Below are positions 1-10,721 of a stretch of DNA of 64,000 bases, one piece after another. Position numbers and translations under genes: made by a program. The notes below the pieces were generated by a model. The model was not told the origin of the DNA and did no database searches. It saw only the letters and a list, made by a program, of their open reading frames with translations. Each line of letters starts with the position of its first letter. Position 1 is the stretch's first letter. This DNA is from Siphonodentalium dalli (Eukaryota; Mollusca; Scaphopoda; Gadilida; Siphonodentaliidae). Where the stretch lies: assembly GCA_032622095.1 (NCBI GenBank), contig CP136062.1, positions 145,272,089 to 145,336,088 of the forward strand. The letters run 5' to 3'.

Positions 1-1545
1 ACCTAGATCAGTGTTCTGTTCCTGGATTTGTGTTCATAACGATGCCGTGCACCCAACTCGCATACTGCAGTGCGGTTGTCATGTTGTTCAATATATACTG
101 ATACTGCCGTGCGCATGGCTTTCCTTCATCCGAATTTTCTCGAAAAGTGCCATATTGAAACCAGATACATGGTATATAATGCAGAGCAGTCCATCCTCTT
201 TATAGTAGACCCATATTGTTGTTAGATTTATGCGCTGCACTAGTTTTGGTAATATTTAAAAGTATGAATTAATGTCTGTTCATGGGAGTTTTCGCCAAAA
301 TTACCAATAGGCGAATAAGCCTTGCTTTATGATGTGACAAAGTGATAATAACTACCGTTATATAGATTCATGCCGACATAGTCTCAAAGTCTACAAATAA
401 AATCATGATATCTGCACCTATTGTAACATAAAATCTCCCGTGATGCCAACTGTTTCCGGTGTCGTAAGTTGGCACAACACCACTAGCCGTTAGATAATCC
501 CGAATGTCAGCTTGCGTTTTGGCAAGCGGCTAACATCCGATACAAGAAAACTAAGATGCATGCATCAGGTCACCCATGAACTATTTAGCAATAGAATAAT
601 TCAGTTCGGTTGCGGTTTCACAACGTTACAACTGACATACGATTACACAAGACACACCTTGAATGTGGAACTGTGTAAGAGTGAATATTAATGTTCTAAA
701 TCCCATGTTTCACCTTTAGTTGTGATTGGGGGGGGGGGGGGTGTCGTACTTTATTAACACGCAAGTAGTGTAATTAAGTACGGGTAATTAGAAGTAACAA
801 ATCGTTTAGTTTCTATCGTATAGACTGAAAGGGGTGAGCAGATTATTGGTGATGAATGTTCTCGTTAGCTGTCAATATAATATGCATATTTGCCCCGTTA
901 CGTTTATACACTGTAGCATTGGCGGGCCAGAGTGTGTTGACATGTTAATTGTTTGGTTCATTAATAACAGATCAGCGGGGATTTGTCGTGAAAACCTACA
1001 CGTATACGTGGAAATATGCTACGGTTACGGTTAAATTAATGGTTCTTCTATTACACCACCGTGTATACTTGGTTTAAATAGGTATATTATATAGGGACGT
1101 GTGCTCAATTTTGGTGTGGACCGATGATCGAAAAAACTAAATCGGAGGTAAATGTCGCAGGCCGGAGGACCATTTTTTCAATAATTTTTAAAGAAATTGA
1201 GCAGTTGCAACAGAAGCAGCAAAAAAGGGTGTACAATTGGCAAATGATGAGGGGCGGTGTGATGTGTAACTAGGATTTAAATTAGATATGCAATTTGGAG
1301 ATTATTGGATGAGGGATGTTATATTAATTATATTAAAGGGACGAGAGGGTTTAGTTGTCGAAAATATTTGTTCCAAACACCGTAAACAGATCAATATTAA
1401 AACGCATACATTTTGGTTCAAATATACGATCACTATCCCTTAAAGGAATACGGTCCTGAAAAAAACAATATTATTTTCTTTCAATATACCGATAATATAT
1501 ATATAAAATGTCCATTGGGCGCATATAATCTAATATTCGGCCGCC
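1..1545. other. Non-coding stretch, no gene recognised
   Basis: Only short open frames (under 70 codons) without recognisable motifs are present. A run of 14 G lies at 728-741. I see no repeat family that recurs elsewhere in the window. Probably intergenic or intronic. Confidence 0.5.
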
Positions 1546-1567
1546 AATCGTTATTTTTATAACGATT
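1546..1567. repeat. Short perfect inverted repeat
   Basis: Nine-base arms (AATCGTTAT and its complement) are separated by four T. It lies about 45 bases upstream of the CACGTG cluster. It could be a binding site or chance AT-rich symmetry. Confidence 0.5.
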
Positions 1568-1612
1568 CAAAAAAATTCCGAAGTTAGCCGAAGATTTTGT
1601 TGTAGACGAAGT

Positions 1613-1682
1613 CACGTGATCATCATCCCGATCACGTGATTGTCACATGTAAACAGAAGCATAGCACGTGATCGATCACGTG
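1613..1682. promoter_or_regulatory. Cluster of four CACGTG E-boxes
   Basis: CACGTG occurs at 1613-1618, 1633-1638, 1665-1670 and 1677-1682, and a near match CACATG at 1643-1648. The first two and the fourth are in the TCACGTG context preferred by MiT/TFE-type bHLH-ZIP factors (family knowledge). The last two form the perfect 18-base palindrome CACGTGATCGATCACGTG. Four copies in 70 bases of AT-rich DNA are far more than chance predicts. No downstream coding exon is recognised, so the target gene is unknown. Confidence 0.5.
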
Positions 1683-1690
1683 GTAACTCA

Positions 1691-2504
1691 TTGACAACGC
1701 ATAGATACGCGACGGCGGTATTTTAAGTTTGCATGTAGTCGATCGCGGCCTTTGACGATTGTCGCGTTATCACACTGCGAATGCAAAACTTCGCCGAAAC
1801 ATCGCCTTTCTCGTAATTAAATGTCGATCTTTATCGTGTTATTATTACTATTATTATATGTATCGCGATGTGTTGTTACTATAAAGCCATGCCCGTATAT
1901 TATTCAGTTTTGCGCGCATTTATCTATATAAACGCGTGCTCGTGTTTATATATATTTTTTCGTTACCGGAATAGTCCAAGTTATATTATATATGCATATC
2001 AAGATTGCATATATACGCGAAGACTTGCACAGTTATTAGGCAATTATCATCTCGTAAACATTCCAATTTCCAGATGCCATTAGTCGTGTGTCAATAAAGA
2101 GCGTTTCGTTTTAATTATCGTAACGCGGTAAAACAACACACAATTGGTTTATTGCTGTCGGATTTAATCAATTATAATCAAGTCATTCATTACCAATATG
2201 ATATGTTCATTTTTCCTTGGTTATGAATCATGTAATTATTTGGGCAATATGGTGTTTATATATATTTCGGAATATTGCTTCCCCCACCCCAAAACAATCT
2301 AGCCGACTGTCACTGATGGAAATTCACTACATCTATGCATCGTTATTGACCTATTAAATTAGCACTCTAGCGATGCGGTCTATTGAATATCCAGGTCATA
2401 AATCGACCTCTATGTGGCAATTACGCATAACAATAGGGTTATAAACATCCAATCATATATAACACTTTTTGAAGGAGGGATAATAATCCGGTTTAATATG
2501 GAAT
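1691..2504. other. Non-coding stretch with one AATAAAGAGCGTT motif
   Basis: No gene is recognised. The window-wide 13-mer AATAAAGAGCGTT occurs at 2093-2105 on the plus strand. Confidence 0.4.
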
Positions 2505-2896
2505 CACATATTCAAGTGCTCTTTATTCGCAATATATCGTAATAGTGAAGCTCTTTATTGCGTCAAGGTAAAGGGACTCGACTTAGAACAGTTGTCATCG
2601 TGATTTTTTTTACTGATTACACCAATACAGGTCAATACATGTACACGAACTTCCGATATGAATGCTTTATATATCCTTCCAAGTCATAGCAATTTCCGCT
2701 TTATTAAACTCTTTTTATTCGTACCATATTAGGAAAACTCTTAACATGGAACGCTCTTTATGGAGCCATGGTGAAGGAAATGGGGAATCGACTAAGAATA
2801 GTTGTTATCGTGATTTATTCAACATACTCTCCACTTTAACTGCAATTGTATGTATTCGTAACCATGACTGACTTGTCAAATTAAACGCTCTTTATT
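2505..2896 (-). repeat. Two-copy diverged repeat carrying the GCTCTTTATT motif
   Basis: Two diverged units about 210 bases apart share a GCTCTTTAT segment followed by a block reading GACT(T/A)AGAA(C/T)AGTTGT and then ATCGTGAT. The reverse-complement core of AATAAAGAGCGTT, whole or partial, occurs at 2518, 2550, 2750 and 2884. It is probably a decayed MITE related to the elements at 3.6, 20.1 and 52.4 kb, but only the motif is clearly shared. Confidence 0.45.
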
Positions 2897-3442
2897 TGGT
2901 ATATGTAATCGGTTTCTGATGATTGCGCAACGGGTTTCCCACAGAAATCCCGCCAAATGGCACGTAAACGAACATCGTTTGGAAATGAATACAGCATTAT
3001 ACCTAACTGAGAGTCACTAGACCGGCCACAGCCGAAAACACTGCATTTATATGGCAATGTTACGAATGAATGATTGTAAATACGGGACACTCGGGGCATA
3101 TATACGGAAAATTAAAACAACATCGTGAACACGCGCCCGAATAGAGTTCACATGCCTGCTCATGTTTTTATAAGCTTTATTTTTGACACGAAAGTGTTAC
3201 CTACCCCGCTCAATCGGCCTTCTATGGTTTTTTTGTCAAAACAATAACTTTCCAAACAGCGCTTAAGACAAATCACAAGTGAATATAACTCACCGCGCGA
3301 TGACAATTAACCATGTGTACACAATGCTATTGATATGCCCCGCAGTAATTCCATCACGCTCACGAGCTGATGTCTATTCCGGATTTTCCATCGTCATATA
3401 GGTAGACACAAATAACTCCGATTCCGTGTTTTTAATTAGTTT

Positions 3443-3466
3443 ACCTCGCTTGACGTCATGCGAGGT
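3443..3466. promoter_or_regulatory. Palindromic CRE (TGACGTCA) site
   Basis: A full CRE octamer at 3451-3458 sits at the exact centre of a 24-base dyad with ACCTCGC/GCGAGGT outer arms and one mismatched pair. CREB/ATF dimers bind TGACGTCA (established). Function here is inference. Confidence 0.4.
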
Positions 3467-3599
3467 TTTTGCGACGGAGATAGCCGACAACCGGTGGCGG
3501 TATTATTTATTTATTTCTCGGCTTAATTATTACGCCATTTTTATGGGACTTGGATTATTGTGATCACAATAGGGGTGGCTTTCCGATAGAGTTTTGTTG

Positions 3600-3992
3600 T
3601 TTCATGAGCACTGTAATCCCTTAAACATCATGCTTACATAAAGACCTACTAAATTTTACCTAAACAAGAGTCTGATTGTGTTATAGAAGGCAGCATAATG
3701 CTACTGGCTAATCACACACAAATGGTATAAACGCTCTTTATTATTTCCAAATAAGGAATTGAGCAACAAAGAACGCTCTTTATGTTTACCATCATAATAT
3801 AAAGAAACACCAGGAAAGTAACTTTTTATGCTTTGTTTACACAACAGTCGGCAAATTTACGACTATAACATAATGTTTATGAGATATTTCTCATTTGTAT
3901 ATTAACAAAGTCTGTCTATATTTGAATATTATTTCGTTTGTAGCGGTGGAAATATGTTCACATGATACCCACCAAGGCCTTCATACCTTTAA
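3600..3992 (-). mobile_element. MITE-like element, family A, copy 3
   Basis: This is the reverse complement of the elements at 20090-20588 and 52381-52912. Shared blocks include the GGCCTTGG/GGGTATC terminal segment (here 3966-3992), the paired AATAAAGAGCGTT motifs 42 bases apart (3730 and 3772), and the block ending in a TGTTATAGAAGGCAGC-like stretch. The lower-coordinate end is unclear because similarity fades below about 3630. No coding capacity is visible. Confidence 0.6.
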
Positions 3993-4375
3993 GGTATACT
4001 ACAACTGTTTTTCTTTTCAATAGCAGAATACAGAATGCTATTAAGAAGTGACACAAAACACAGAACATTTGTTTTAATTATAAGTATTAAGAAGTGAGAG
4101 ATATGTGAGTCAAGGAAACCAGTAACGAAAGGCAATATTAACATGATTTGTCAGAGAATAATTGTTTACGTTCGAATGAATATGTACTGGAAACAAACTG
4201 TCTGTACCAGACTTTCATAAACACAAATTATGTATTAATGATCATTAATGGTGTAACGACATATTTCGTTCTTTAATGTCTCAAATGAAAGTGTCAATGA
4301 CACTGTAGCTCAACTTTGAGAAGAAGTTAAATTTGTGTGATGAGCAATGAATGGAAAGATTTAGAATTGAATTTG
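3993..4375. other. Non-coding stretch
   Basis: No gene or repeat is recognised apart from a short ATTAATGATCATTAAT palindrome near 4235. Confidence 0.4.
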
Positions 4376-5335
4376 GAAATCCAAGATGGCCACTGGCAGC
4401 CATGTTTTTTTGTCGGAATGTCCCCAAAATGACTCATTCTCATCTACATTCCAATTTCAACAGCCATGAAAAATTTCATGATGATCAGACTAAAGGTACG
4501 ACCTGTAGCCCGTGCTAAAGGATTTAGTCATACAAAGAGTAAAATCCAAGATGGCTGCTGGCAGCCATGTTTTTGGGTCAAATGATCCCAAAATGACTCG
4601 TTCCCATCTACATGTCATTATTAACATTCTTGACAAATTTTATGATGATCAGACTGAAAGTACGACCTGTAGCCCGTGCTAAAGAATTTAGTCATACAAA
4701 GAGTAAAATCCAAGATGGCTGCTGGCGGCCATGTTTTTTGGCCGAATAACCCCAAAATTACTCGTTCCCATCTACATGTCAATATTATCATCCATGACAA
4801 ATTTCATGATGATCAGACAAACAGTACGACCTGTGGCCCGTGCTAATGGATTAAATTTTGAAATCCAAGATGGCCACTGGCGGCCATTTTTTTTGTCCGA
4901 ATGACCCCAAAATGACTCGTTCCCATCTACATTCCAATTTCAACAGCCATGACAAATTTTATGATGATCAGACTAAAGTTAAGACCTGTAGCCCGTGTTA
5001 AGATTTAGTCATATAAAGACTAAAATCCAAAATGGCTGCTGCGGCCATGTTTTTTGGCCGAATGACCCCAAAAGGACTCGTTCCCATCTACATGTCATTA
5101 TTAACATTCTTGACAAATTTCATGATGATCAGACAAACATTACGAACTGTAGCCCGTGCTAATGGATTGAATTTTGAAATCCAAGATGGCCACTGGCGGC
5201 CATGTTTTTTTTCCGAATGATCCCAAAATTAATAATCTGGTCTAAATGTTGATGTCAACAGCTATGACAAATTTCATAATGATCCGACCAAAGGTACGAC
5301 CTGTAGCCTGCATTGTTGACGCCTTACGTACACAC
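4376..5335 (+). repeat. Tandem array of six ~160 bp units
   Basis: Six units begin near 4376, 4541, 4705, 4861, 5022 and 5176. Each starts with AAATCCAAGATGGC, continues through a block ending in a 'CCCAAAATGACTCGTTCCC'-like stretch and closes with ACGACCTGTAGCCCGTGCTAA. Units alternate between a GGCCACTGG and a GGCTGCTGG subtype, which hints at a two-unit higher-order repeat. The array is followed by an ACACACATACACACGGACG tail. The short ORF at 5032-5220 is a by-product of the repeat. Confidence 0.8.
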
Positions 5336-5414
5336 ATACACACGGACGACAAAGCCATGGCAATAGCTCAAACTTTACAATTTAACGACATTTTCGGTCT
5401 TTAACAGTTTAATA

Positions 5415-5710
5415 GGGGCCCCCGGTGGTCCAGTCGGTAGAGTGCCAGGTGAATTACGTCGTCCCAGGCCGTCCAGCGCTGACGAAGCTGGTTCTAACCC
5501 CACCATAGGGAGGGTGACCGGAATCGTGTATCTGGGCAAGTTTGTCAATTGCTTTCCGGGGGTCGGTGGTTTCTACACGCAGTGGAACAACTTCCCGGTG
5601 AAATTGAGCCTCTGCGTGGTCTTTCCTCCACCCGTAAAATTGACAACGTCGTGTGTGGCCCAGCGGCTAGAATGACGATAAACCCTAATAAACAACAGCA
5701 ACAACAATTA
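5415..5710 (+). mobile_element. tRNA-derived SINE (copy 1)
   Basis: An RNA polymerase III A-box-like sequence TGGTCCAGTCGG lies at 5426-5437 and a B-box-like GGTTCTAACCC at 5490-5500, as in a tRNA-derived head. The body (about 5560-5660) recurs near 29.0 kb on the minus strand and near 48.9 kb, which argues for a conserved central domain. The 3' end is A-rich with AACAACA repeats, typical of SINE tails. The 77-codon ORF inside it is spurious. Confidence 0.75.
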
Positions 5711-5714
5711 ATAG

Positions 5715-5895
5715 TTTAATGACATGTTTCGGTCTTTATAATATCTCAAGATATAGGGGGTATTTGGATCTCTAGTTTAACGACATTTTTCGGTCTTTAT
5801 AGTTTAACGACATTTTTCGGTCTTTAATATCTCAAGATAGAGGGGCCCTTAGGGGGTATTTGGATCTCTAGTTTAACGACATTTTTCGGTCTTTG
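5715..5895 (+). repeat. Short tandem repeat, TTTAACGACATTTTTCGGTCTTT unit
   Basis: A ~28-40 bp unit built on AGTTTAACGACATTTTTCGG recurs four times, alternating with TCTCAAGATA(T/G)AGGGG blocks. A related single copy lies at 5380-5402, so the SINE interrupts this repeat. Confidence 0.6.
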
Positions 5896-5999
5896 ATAGC
5901 AAAATGGAAGAAGTACATATTTGGAAGATGTGGTGGCCCTAAAAAGGAAAGTTGTTTGGTGGTCTTGAAATGCAGTTTTTCTTAACAGTCTTCCTTGAT

Positions 6000-6350
6000 T
6001 AAAGTGATGTGAAACACTCCGGCAGACACCGGGCAGAGTGATCAAATAAATAGAAATTAAGAATAATCTTTCTCAAAGTAGTTATTTGTTACGAATATTA
6101 ATCCAAATGGATGTTACACAACGTCATTCTTATATATTAGTTAAATGCAATGACTCTCGATGGCAAAATGATTTTTGTTTAATTATAGCCGATAGTTGCG
6201 CCCCGAATCGAGATGTAAATATTTACAATTTGGAGTAGTTCAGACGATGTTCTATATGAAGTGGTGTGGTAGATCTTTTTGGAAATTTTCAGTGATGTTA
6301 GTAGAATGATAACATTCCCCACGTTGGAAAAGTGCCTGAGCACTAACTTA
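6000..6350 (-). repeat. Dispersed repeat family B, copy 1
   Basis: The reverse complement matches 50165-50490 over most of its length, including the blocks AAGTGATGTGAAACACTCC, CCGAATCGAGA and ACTCTCGATG. Only the terminal GGAGTGTTTCAC(A/G)TCACTTTAA block recurs next to the MITE at 54612. Non-coding; class unknown. Confidence 0.6.
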
Positions 6351-6800
6351 TCAATTTCTCGCTCCCGAAAAATTCCATAATATGTCTTTAAACATATATA
6401 TAAATCTCCGAAAAAAAATATTCTAAAGCATTAAACGATTTGCTATATTTCCACTAGGGCATATATTTCATCTGATTTTGCGAGAATCCATATATACTTT
6501 TTCATGAGAATCCAGGGTAATTTGCGAGAATCTAGATTTGGATTCTCGCCGAAATATAAGCCCAGATTTCACTCTGAAGTGTGCCTAAATGGCATAAATT
6601 GTACCTTGGTTCCCATGTTCGCTATAAACTAGCTTGAAATTCGCAAACCAATGAATTTTTTTTCTTCCGAAAATTTACATTTTTATGATTCGCGACATAA
6701 ATTGTCACCAATAAAAACAAATTTGATTCATCGTGGAAGTTAGTCGGTGACTATAAATAATGTCACCATTCAACTGAATGTTGTTGAATTCTATTGAGAT

Positions 6801-7101
6801 GTGGAGCAGACAATATATTGGGAGGCTCGGAGGCTCCATAGCATGAGGCACCCACCCCCCTTTTTCGTATGCCGTATTCCATGCCCTGTTATGAGGTACG
6901 CCGTATTTCCGGCCCCTCTGTTAGGAGGTATTCGGTATTCCAAAAATACCGGTATACGTACGCCGACCTTCCAAAAAATGAAGTTTTCATATATTTTTAT
7001 GTATTCCATATGGTATTCCGTATTCCAACTTCTGTGTTAAGTGGTATTCCGTCTTCCATGGGGGGTGGGGGTGGGGGTGGGGGCCTCTAGCATCTGCTCC
7101 T
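6801..7101. other. Insert with short terminal inverted repeat and TATTCC-rich interior
   Basis: GGAGCAGA at the left end is matched by TCTGCTCC at the right end. The interior is made of degenerate GTATTCCGTATTCCA units and ends in a (GGGGGT)n G-rich tract. Overlapping ORFs on both strands come from this simple-sequence bias. It may be a small non-autonomous element; no target duplication is evident. Confidence 0.35.
7060..7083 (+). other. G-quadruplex candidate
   Basis: Four runs of five or six G are separated by single T bases. That is a canonical intramolecular G4 pattern with one-base loops. Confidence 0.6.
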
Positions 7102-7560
7102 CAATCCTTACCAGATGTCAGTAAAAGTTTCCCATTTCATTATTTCAGTTCTTTAGCAATCTTGATCATTATATGTAATGCCCTGACCATGCTCAATACT
7201 AGCTTGAAATTGGCGAAACAATGAATTTTTTTTCTTCAGAAAATTAACATTTTTATGACTCGCGACATAATTGTCATCAATAAAAACAAATTTTATTCAT
7301 CGTGGAAGTTAGTCGGTGACTATAAATAATGTCACCATTCAACTGAATGTTGTTGAGCATATTTCAACCAATTTTGGAAGTTTAAATGAATATTTTCTTC
7401 ACACTCAAAGTCAATTGACAAATTTCAGGATTTTAGCCTGCTTCGTTGGGACCAAATATTTGTTGTGCACACTGAAGGAACGTCTACCATCACTCGATAG
7501 GCCAGATTATGCCCTGACCATGCTATAAAGTATTAAACTAGCTTGAAATTGGCAAAACTA

Positions 7561-8580
7561 TGATTTTTTTGGTTGAACAAATTTACATGGGAATCTCCAT
7601 AGAAAACGGTTATATTTCGATAAAAACGAAAGTAATGCGAAATGAAAGTCGGCACTGGCCAGAATTGTGCAGAATAACATATGAGTCAAGTTATATGCGA
7701 ATATTTGACCTCATTCGATTAAATAGTCTCGTATTTAAGGAATCAATGCCAATGGCGCTCGGACATGTGGAAATTTTTTCCGTCGCACTCGCAGACTGTA
7801 AGGCGGAATTGTGAAATGTAAACACGCATTACCTTTTGTGAGAATAACACAAGCGCAGACTTTATCAAAGTAATGCAATACACAACAACAAAAAGGATAA
7901 AACGGATATAAACACGGTATAAGTGAGAATAAACGTGGAAACAGTTGACAACATTTGTTCGGTTATTCGGCAAAACCGAAGGTATAGATTTATGGTCACT
8001 AACAAGAAATTCAATTAATTGAGGAAAAACACCCACTGTCCTGAGTGGTATTGATAAGCTGTTGGGGGGGGGGGGGGAGAGATATTAATTGTGTTAAAGT
8101 GCAATGGGAAGTAATTGCGGTTAAGGGTAATAAGAAATGTCTTATTGCATTCTCATTGGGCTTAATCATAATTAGAGATTCCTTAAGTTATTGCGGTTAA
8201 TCGAAATTGTCTATTAAATGTCAATTTTGATTCCCATAGAGATCATCAATGATGTCTATGCGCAGGGTCGACGTGCCAATCTTCTCTATTTGGATTCCAA
8301 TTGTTGGCTCATTAAATATGCACATATGCTTAAGATACAGTCGTGCACGAAGCGAGCTCCCGTAAGTCGGGTTTTGGATCCCATGCAGTTAATGAAAATA
8401 TCATTGAAATAATCAGTTTCCCCCAATAAACAACCATATATTCAATATACATGTTTTGGAGCAGAATTAGGCAGTCCATATTGGACGCCATCATGGAATT
8501 TATTTTTTTTGGTTTAATTTTCACACATATTTATTAGTTATGTGGATGGAGTTCTCATTAAACCTCACATCCTTATATTG
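7561..8580. other. Non-coding stretch
   Basis: No gene recognised. A run of 14 G lies at 8064-8077. The 84- and 97-codon frames here lack recognisable domains and overlap on opposite strands. Confidence 0.4.
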
Positions 8581-8582
8581 GT

Positions 8583-9045
8583 TACAGTAATGCCCAAAGT
8601 AATTGACCACTTAACCACATCAGAATTATTGGTAATTTTTCAGCATTTAAAATCCTGACAAATTACCCATTATTCAGCTGTGGTCAATTACTTTGTACAT
8701 TACTGTATGAGGATTGAGTTATCATTACACCTCAAATCCTTATATTGGTTACAGTAATGCCCAAAGTAATTGACCACTTAACCACAGCAGAATTATGGGT
8801 ATTTTTTCAGCATTTAAAATCCTGACAAATTACCAATAATTATGCTGTGGTTAAGTGGTCGATTACTTTGGACATTACTGTATGAGGATTGAGTTATTAT
8901 TACACCTCAAATCCTTATATTGGTTACAGTAATGCCCAAAGTAATTGACCACTTAACCACAGCAGAATTATGGGTAATTTTTCAGGATTTAAAATCATGA
9001 AAAAATACCCATTATTTTGCTGTGGTTAAGTGATCAATTACTGTA
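8583..9045. mobile_element. Three tandem palindromic TA-flanked MITEs
   Basis: Three palindromic units lie at 8583-8707, 8750-8882 and 8925-9045. Each starts TACAGTAATGCCCAAAGTAA and ends with the inverse (TTACTGTA), so each can fold into a hairpin. A ~42-base linker (GAGTTATCATTACACCTCA type) separates them and also flanks the outer ends, so the repeating unit is 167-175 bases. The ends with TA look like Tc1/mariner-type insertions (inference). No transposase is present. Confidence 0.75.
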
Positions 9046-9344
9046 TGTAGATGGAGTTAAACCTCACATCAGTGTGTTGGGGATTTGGACCTTGACTTGG
9101 GACCTTTTGTTTTTAACGCGACAAATGCGCGTACACCTTATACACAAATTTCTTATGTAACCAGAGTTTTTCTTGGATAAGATGAGTTTGAAGCCTGCTT
9201 ACATTTCAAAATGTTGTCAGTTTTATATTGTCTGCAGCGGAACTCAACGCGTTGAAGCAAAAGTTAGAAAAGATAAAATGTGTACGTAATGAGACTACAA
9301 TACAACTGAAAAAATAAACTGAGGGAGGGGTGGGCGATACAGGG

Positions 9345-9555
9345 AACTAAGGGTTGAACCGATATAAATTTGTAGAGCGATAACGACCGATGTTGACATA
9401 ATATGCATCTGAACTCTACTGTTGCAACATGGCTATAAAATAGGGGGGTGTCAGAATCTTAGTCATCTCTATATAGTGCCAGAATAGTCGTCTATAAGAT
9501 GTTGGGTTGGTTATATGGACTCGGAGAAAAAGTGGTTTGTACCGATGAACTGACA
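9345..9555 (+). repeat. Diverged local repeat (GATAACGACC..TGTTGAC)
   Basis: Segments containing GAGCGATAA(C/T)GACC(G/A)ATGTTGAC and GTTGGGTTGGTTATATG occur here, at 10625-10720 and at about 11090-11130. This suggests that the Harbinger-like and CCGCGG-rich MITEs inserted into one older repeat array. Confidence 0.5.
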
Positions 9556-9562
9556 TAAATTA

Positions 9563-9625
9563 GGCCTAAAAAAAAATACCTTTGTTTCCCCTAACGGAGC
9601 TGAAAAATATAGGTGCGGGCGAGCG

Positions 9626-9659
<34 letters not shown>

Positions 9660-10403
9660 TCCCAAAAGTTCTCACTTTCCCATGTATATCTACATGTCAG
9701 GTGTGATTTGAATGCTGGAAGCTTCATTATGATATTGGAAGGAGATCAGCAAGACACAAGGCATAAAATAGAATAGCATAGTATTTATTTGTATTTAAAA
9801 TCACAAAGTACAATAAAAAGAAAATATTCAATACCAATTCAATCAAAAATATCCTATACCAACATATGCTACCATTTTCACTTTAAAAGTGTTTAAAATA
9901 TCGCCAACAAAACACTCCTTTTCAACGTTAAACGTTTCCTTTGAATCCAAGTCCAAACTATATTTAACGACAACGTTGTCCGTAAAACCTGTAAGGTGTT
10001 CTTGAAACACGTGTAAAAACTTCTTAGCATGTGAAACTACGGTAAATTTGTTTACCGCGTCCATGAGAGAACATTTTAGAAACGTTAGCCCTAACACACT
10101 GCTGCCAACCATGGTTTGTGACGCCATGACATAGGTGAATATTCCTGTTTTGATGGAAGATTCAAGATTTAAACGAAAACGATGTATTTTTTATTTTCCG
10201 TGGGCGCCTACCATTTACAAAATGCGTCCGGACGTCGAGTCATTAGAAACGGGGCCTATTATAACGCGACGAACTGAGACAAACAGCGTCGGCAGCTATT
10301 TTCTTTTATTTTCGAAAAAAAAAATAAAAAATATTTTTTGGTGCGGGAGGTTTTAATAGGTGCGGGCGGGTTAGGGGAAACAAAGGTATTTTTTTTTTAG
10401 GCC
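9563..10403. mobile_element. PIF/Harbinger-like non-autonomous element
   Basis: Terminal inverted repeats of at least 35 bases begin GGCCTAAAAAAAAATACC at the left and are mirrored at the right (GGTATTTTTTTTTTAGGCC). They are flanked by TTA at 9560-9562 and 10404-10406. A GGCC terminus with a 3-bp TTA duplication is typical of PIF/Harbinger (established). The 841-bp body is too short for a transposase. It contains a poly-T run near 9630-9654 and one 94-codon minus-strand frame. Confidence 0.7.
9843..10127 (-). CDS. Hypothetical 94-residue ORF inside the Harbinger-like element
   Basis: A 94-codon frame runs from an ATG at 10127 and is followed at 9810-9830 by an AATAAA-like signal in the minus direction, so a short polyadenylated transcript is conceivable. 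The protein is mixed hydrophobic/charged (…KKFLHVFQEHLTGF…). I recognise no domain, signal peptide or catalytic motif, and it does not resemble a Harbinger transposase or Myb-like protein. It may be chance. Its position between intact TIRs is the only contextual support. Confidence 0.2.
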   Translation of the reverse strand: MASQTMVGSSVLGLTFLKCSLMDAVNKFTVVSHAKKFLHVFQEHLTGFTDNVVVKYSLDLDSKETFNVEKECFVGDILNTFKVKMVAYVGIGYF

Positions 10404-10721
10404 TTAGTACTAAAGCAGCAATGATGTAAAATGGGGGGGGGGGGGAGTCTGAAATTATCTATCTCTATAGATGGCACCAGGATTATATAGATAGGAATAG
10501 CAATTGATATACGTATACAGTATACTATAGTAATACCATAGACATATAAGTACAAATATCACGTGATAAAATATTACGTTACGTGAATATACCGATGAAA
10601 GAAATAAATAAATTGGACCGGGATTAGAGGTTGGGTTGGTTATATGTGGATAATTGGATATGGAATTCATACCGATGAAACGATACAAATTAGTGGAGCG
10701 ATAATGACCAATGTTGACACT

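Larger units (their letters stand above)
6630..7560 (+). repeat. Diverged tandem duplication, ~565 bp offset
   Basis: A ~165-base block starting ACTAGCTTGAAATT and ending CAACTGAATGTTGTTGA occurs at about 6630-6795 and again at 7195-7355. A third, shorter beginning lies at 7531-7560. The first copy is followed by a foreign-looking low-complexity segment (6801-7101), which accounts for part of the offset. Confidence 0.65.

Noticed and set aside
5415-5510. Functional tRNA gene at the SINE head
   Set aside because: A and B boxes are present but the acceptor stem and anticodon arm do not fold properly, and the sequence continues into a SINE body.
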